Of a stretch of 64,000 bases of DNA, positions 60,856 through 64,000 are shown piece by piece; positions within the stretch are counted from its first letter, which is position 1; each line of letters opens with the position of its first letter. The stretch covers positions 1-64,000 of the forward strand of contig CASEFX010000008.1 in NCBI GenBank assembly GCA_949287305.1, given 5' to 3'. Source of the stretch: an uncultured Sutterella sp. (GTDB lineage Bacteria; Pseudomonadota; Gammaproteobacteria; Burkholderiales; Burkholderiaceae_F). The position numbers and the translations under genes are program-made. The notes beneath the pieces were generated by a model. That model was given only the letters and a program-made list of their open reading frames with translations, made no database searches and had not been told where the DNA came from.

Positions 60856-61327
60856 CTTGACATTCCTTCTGACGGTTGAACGAGTGGGAACGCTCACAAA
60901 CGAGCGCTTCCGTTTTTTCCATCCTAGCCCGTTTTTGCCAAAACAATGTTTTTGGCGGATCAAGGAATGTTGCCAAATGCATCCCCGCCGCTACAGTCAC
61001 TAAGGCATTGAGCTAGGAGGAACACCTTAGCTCAATAGCGATGGCGCATAACTTTGCCAGATATTCCCGCTCTTCCTCCTCCCCGAAGCCATGGCCGAAA
61101 ACCCGACGGATAGAATGAAATGAAGGGATTGGTCTTCTCAGAACCGACCCGCGGGTTTCGCAGTGCGAACGCGAAACCCTTTTTTCGTCTCCGCGGCGAG
61201 TCGCGACGGAATCGGCGGCGTACGGATTGCTTTCACACTGAAACCCTCGGCAACAAATGCGCCCTTCCTCCCGCGAGGTCTACCCCTCCCCGGAGTCTTC
61301 TGCAAACAACGAAAGAGAATAATTTTT
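60856..61327 (+). promoter_or_regulatory. Leader region of the first sodium symporter gene
   Basis: No gene is seen in these 472 bases. ATTGAGCTA (61007-61015) and TAGCTCAAT (61028-61036) form a perfect 9-bp inverted repeat with GGAGG in its loop. CTAAGG (61000-61005) and CCTTAG (61025-61030) form a second, overlapping one, so two alternative folds are possible. No T-tract follows. It may be an operator or a regulatory leader for the symporter. Confidence 0.35.
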
Positions 61328-62665
61328 ATGGCTTCGACTTCCTCCGAATGGAGTTCCCGCTTGGGATTCATCTTGGCTAGCGCCGGTTCCGCCATCGGTC
61401 TCGGCGCAATCTGGAAATTTCCCTTCTGGGCCGGCGTCAACGGCGGCGGCGCCTTCATCATTCCCTACATCCTCTTCACGTTCACGATCGGGGTAGCGCT
61501 CGTGATAGCGGAAGTCGCCATCGGACGCCGCGGCCGCGGGTCGGCCCTCACGGCCATGAAGCGCCTCGGGGGCCCCTGGTTCGGCTACCTCGGCGCCTTC
61601 GCGGTCTTCTCGTCCTTCCTCATCGTCTCTTACTACTCGGTGGTGGGCGGCTGGTGCGTCTCGTATCTCGTCGACGCCTTCACGGGGAACGCCACGTCGA
61701 CCGATCCGGAGATGCTCAAGAACCACTTCAATTCGCTCGTCTCCGACGGCACGCGCAACACCGCCTGGCACTTCGTCTTCCTGTCGCTCACCTGCGGCGT
61801 CGTGATCGCGGGCGTGGAACAGGGGATCGAACGCCTCTCGAAGTACCTCATGCCGACGCTCTTCATCCTGATGCTCTGCATCATCGTGCGCGGCCTCACG
61901 CTCCCGGGCGCCTGGGAAGGCGTCGTCTTCCTCTTTGACTTCTCGTTTGAAAAGCTCACGGCCGCCTCGATTCTGAACGCCATGGGCTTCACCTTCTTCT
62001 CGCTCTCGCTCGGCGCGGGGATTCTGGTGACCTACGGGTCCTACCTCTCGGACAAAACCTGCATTCCGTCCTCCTCCATGTGGGTGGCCGTGCTCGCCAT
62101 TCAGGCGGCGCTCCTCGCGGGCCTCATGATCATGCCGGCCGTCTTCGCCTTCGGTCTCGAACCGAACGCCGGCCCGGGCCTCGTCTTCATCACGGTCCCG
62201 ATGATCTTCGGCTCGATCCCGTTCGGCGACGTCTTCGCGGCGCTCTTTTACATCTGCCTTCTCGTCGCGGCCCTGACGAGCTCGGTTTCTCTTCTGGAAG
62301 TCGTGACCGCCTTCCTGCAGAACGAATGGCACCTCTCGCGCCGCACGTCCGTGATCGGCTGCTGGATCTCGCTCTTCTTCCTCGGCGCCGTCTCGGCCTT
62401 CTCGTTCGGCCCCTGGAGCGGCTTCACGATTGCGGGACGCAACTTCTTCGATTTCCTCGACTTCATCTGCACGAACTTCTTCATGCCCGCGGGCGGCCTC
62501 GCCGTCGCGCTCCTCGCCGGTTGGCGCGCCTGGCCCGTCATCCGTGAAGAAATCGTCGCCGTGCGTCAATACAGCGAAGGCACCGTCAAGCTCATTCACT
62601 TCATGCTTTCCTACCTCTCGCCCATCCTGGTGCTCGTAGCCTTCTATCAGGGGATCTTCGGCTGA
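61328..62665 (+). CDS. Neurotransmitter:sodium symporter family transporter
   Basis: This 445-residue protein has about eleven membrane segments. It carries the LeuT-type signature in the first: RLGFILASAGSAIGLGAIWK followed by FPFWAGVNGGGAF, and MGFTFFSLSLGAGILVTYGSY in segment six with the sodium- and substrate-binding unwound region. LeuT relatives import amino acids with Na+. I start at MASTSSEWSSR, where the family begins; longer in-frame starts extend into the leader. It is followed by a terminator and a second paralogue, so the two are probably separate units. Confidence 0.93.
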   Translation: MASTSSEWSSRLGFILASAGSAIGLGAIWKFPFWAGVNGGGAFIIPYILFTFTIGVALVIAEVAIGRRGRGSALTAMKRLGGPWFGYLGAFAVFSSFLIVSYYSVVGGWCVSYLVDAFTGNATSTDPEMLKNHFNSLVSDGTRNTAWHFVFLSLTCGVVIAGVEQGIERLSKYLMPTLFILMLCIIVRGLTLPGAWEGVVFLFDFSFEKLTAASILNAMGFTFFSLSLGAGILVTYGSYLSDKTCIPSSSMWVAVLAIQAALLAGLMIMPAVFAFGLEPNAGPGLVFITVPMIFGSIPFGDVFAALFYICLLVAALTSSVSLLEVVTAFLQNEWHLSRRTSVIGCWISLFFLGAVSAFSFGPWSGFTIAGRNFFDFLDFICTNFFMPAGGLAVALLAGWRAWPVIREEIVAVRQYSEGTVKLIHFMLSYLSPILVLVAFYQGIFG

Positions 62666-62691
62666 TTCCCTCGGACAAGGAAAGCCTCGTC

Positions 62692-62727
62692 GGGCGGCGT
62701 CCTTCCGAAAGGGAGCGCCGCCCTTTT
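62692..62727 (+). terminator. Terminator between two symporter genes
   Basis: GGGCGGCG and CGCCGCCC form an 8-bp stem with a long loop, followed by TTTTCG. Confidence 0.8.
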
Positions 62728-62851
62728 CGTTCGCCGAGCCGAAGCGGCGAGTTTTCCCTAGTCCCCGGCCAATTCCACGTGCGTACGGGGCTAGAATGAC
62801 CTCTTACCCTTTTATCCGTACCGAAAACACAAGAAAACGGAGAGCCCTCAG

Positions 62852-64000
62852 ATGGCAGACACTCGAAAAACCTGGTCGAGCCGCATCGGCTTCGTGCTCG
62901 CGAGCGCGGGCGCCGCGGTCGGACTCGGCGCGATCTGGAAATTCCCCTACATGGTGGGCACGAACGGCGGCAGCGCCTTCGTCTTTCCCTACATCATCAT
63001 GACCTTCACGGTCGGGCTCGTTCTGCTCATCGCAGAGGTCGCCCTCGGGCGCGTGGGCCGCGGCGGCATCGTCACGGCCTACCGCAATCTCGGCGGCAAG
63101 GCCTGGGTGCCCGCGGGGTATCTAGGCGTCCTCACGGGCTTTCTCGTCTTGTGCTTTTACAGCGCGATCGGCGGCTGGACCCTCTCCTACTTCTGCGACG
63201 CGCTCACCGGCACGACCGTCATGCCCGACCAGGCGGCCTTGGGCGAACACTTCGGGCGCCTCACGGCGGACCCGGTGACGGCCATGGGCTTTCAGTGGCT
63301 CTTCCTGCTCCTGAACGGTCTCATTCTGGCGCTCGACGTCACGAAGGGGATCGAGCGCGTGAGCAAATTCCTCATGCCGCTTCTCTTCGTGCTGATGCTC
63401 GTTCTCATCGGACGGGGCCTCACGCTCCCGGGCGCCTGGGAAGGGGTCGAATACCTCTTTGCCTTCCGTCCCGAAGCCTTCTCCTGGGACGCGATGCTGC
63501 AGGCGATGGGCTTCACGTTCTTCTCGCTGTGCGTGGGCTGCGGCTGCATGCTCACCTACGGCTCCTACCTCGACGAAAACTCGAATCTGCTCACGGGCTG
63601 CTCGTGGATCGCCTTTTTGGGCGTTCTCGCGTCGCTTTTGGGCGGCCTCATGATCATGCCCGCGGTCTTCGCCTTCGGGCTTGATCCCACGGCGGGCCCG
63701 GGCCTCACCTTCATCACGATGCCCGCGGTCTTCTCGCAGATTCCCTTCGGGCAGTTCTTCGCGATCCTCTTTTATCTCTGCATCGTGGTCGCCGCCATCA
63801 CCTCGTCGGTCTCGATGATGGAGATCATGGTCGCCTTCCTCGTCGACGAACACCGCTTCACGCGTCCCGCCGCGGCGGTGCTCTCGACGGTGCTCCTCGC
63901 CGTCGTGGGGGCGCTTCCGGCGCTCTCCTTCGGGGAACTCGCCGACGTGAAGTTCTTCGGCAAGACCTTCTTCGACCTCTTTGACTTCTTCACGAGCAAC
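62852..64000 (+). CDS. Neurotransmitter:sodium symporter, 3' end outside window
   Basis: The reading frame starts at MADTRKTWSSRIGFV (GGAGAG eight bases upstream) and is still open at the window end after 383 codons. It is a second LeuT-type protein, similar throughout to the one before it (SAGAAVGLGAIWKFPYMVGT, MGFTFFSLCVGCGCMLTYGSY). Differences in segments one and six (YMVGTNGGSAF against FWAGVNGGGAF, VGCGCMLTY against LGAGILVTY) suggest a different substrate. A tandem duplication followed by divergence is the simplest origin. The missing part should be about 60 residues. Confidence 0.9.
   Translation, partial: MADTRKTWSSRIGFVLASAGAAVGLGAIWKFPYMVGTNGGSAFVFPYIIMTFTVGLVLLIAEVALGRVGRGGIVTAYRNLGGKAWVPAGYLGVLTGFLVLCFYSAIGGWTLSYFCDALTGTTVMPDQAALGEHFGRLTADPVTAMGFQWLFLLLNGLILALDVTKGIERVSKFLMPLLFVLMLVLIGRGLTLPGAWEGVEYLFAFRPEAFSWDAMLQAMGFTFFSLCVGCGCMLTYGSYLDENSNLLTGCSWIAFLGVLASLLGGLMIMPAVFAFGLDPTAGPGLTFITMPAVFSQIPFGQFFAILFYLCIVVAAITSSVSMMEIMVAFLVDEHRFTRPAAAVLSTVLLAVVGALPALSFGELADVKFFGKTFFDLFDFFTSN

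Noticed and set aside
1..64000. CRISPR arrays, rRNA operons, prophage or toxin-antitoxin modules
   Set aside because: No regularly spaced repeats, rRNA sequence, phage structural genes or recognisable toxin-antitoxin pairs were seen while reading both strands.

Overview
The window looks like chromosome of a high-GC betaproteobacterium with an anaerobic, respiratory lifestyle. The best guess is a Sutterella/Parasutterella-type member of the Burkholderiales; this is inferred from gene content and order, not from a database search. Pointers are the pgeF-rluD block divergent from bamD, a rluC-HAD phosphatase pair beside a very long RNase E gene, hemN facing an FNR-type regulator across a perfect FNR box, secreted flavin reductases with a small tetraheme cytochrome c, and Na+-symporter, tripartite tricarboxylate and other transporters. 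No rRNA, CRISPR array or prophage was seen. There is one tRNA (His) and one complete insertion sequence.

Layout. 1-6758: a possible structured RNA region, a terminator, then a six-gene leftward operon of exported proteins (CsgG-like, FlgT-like, an unrecognised periplasmic protein, and three lipoproteins of the COG3014, YcfL and LpoB types). 7077-7258: tRNA-His with a near-consensus promoter and terminator. 7285-15165: rimO, pgeF, rluD, bamD, an Atg22/UMF1-type MFS permease coupled to a histone-deacetylase-like amidohydrolase, and mltB. 15245-18039: an ABC importer of the PF04392 substrate-binding type. 18040-19842: a long leader with competing hairpins before a DMT permease. 19925-25964: FAH-family enzyme, pssA, WYL-domain protein, psd, an unknown membrane protein, a tandem universal stress protein and hslO with a sigma32-like promoter. 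26043-33758: a Tat-type exported HisC-like aminotransferase, HAD phosphatase, rluC, a 0.95 kb rne leader and rne. 33931-36195: larB-larC-larE. 36288-39143: a GntR-type regulator, an apparently orphan operator/promoter/start codon, and an IS1634-like element with 13-bp inverted repeats and an 8-bp target duplication. 39151-41950: a flavin reductase, tetraheme cytochrome and AraC regulator. 42224-49914: ccmF-ccmH-ccmI, a parvulin PPIase, alaS-tusA. 50205-55908: a flavin/FMN reductase divergent from a LysR regulator, hemN, and the FNR regulator. 56221-64000: ugpQ, a tctC-tctB-tctA transporter, a SIMPL-domain protein and two tandem neurotransmitter:sodium symporters, the second cut by the window end.

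How the genes fit together. PssA and Psd make phosphatidylethanolamine by successive steps. CcmF/H/I and the cytochrome fit an organism that matures c-type cytochromes and passes electrons to periplasmic flavoenzymes. FNR and hemN fit oxygen-responsive control and anaerobic haem synthesis. LarB and LarE make intermediates of the nickel-pincer cofactor, although the LarC here is short and divergent and no larA is visible. BamD, MltB, LpoB/YcfL and the six-gene operon are envelope functions.

The least explained items are the six-gene envelope operon, the degenerate LarC, the two flavin reductases that lack the residues expected of fumarate reductases, the exported aminotransferase, the structured leaders before rne and the DMT permease, and the palindrome-rich spacer at 56010-56125. 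All coordinates, motifs and start choices come from reading the sequence; family names come from remembered motifs.
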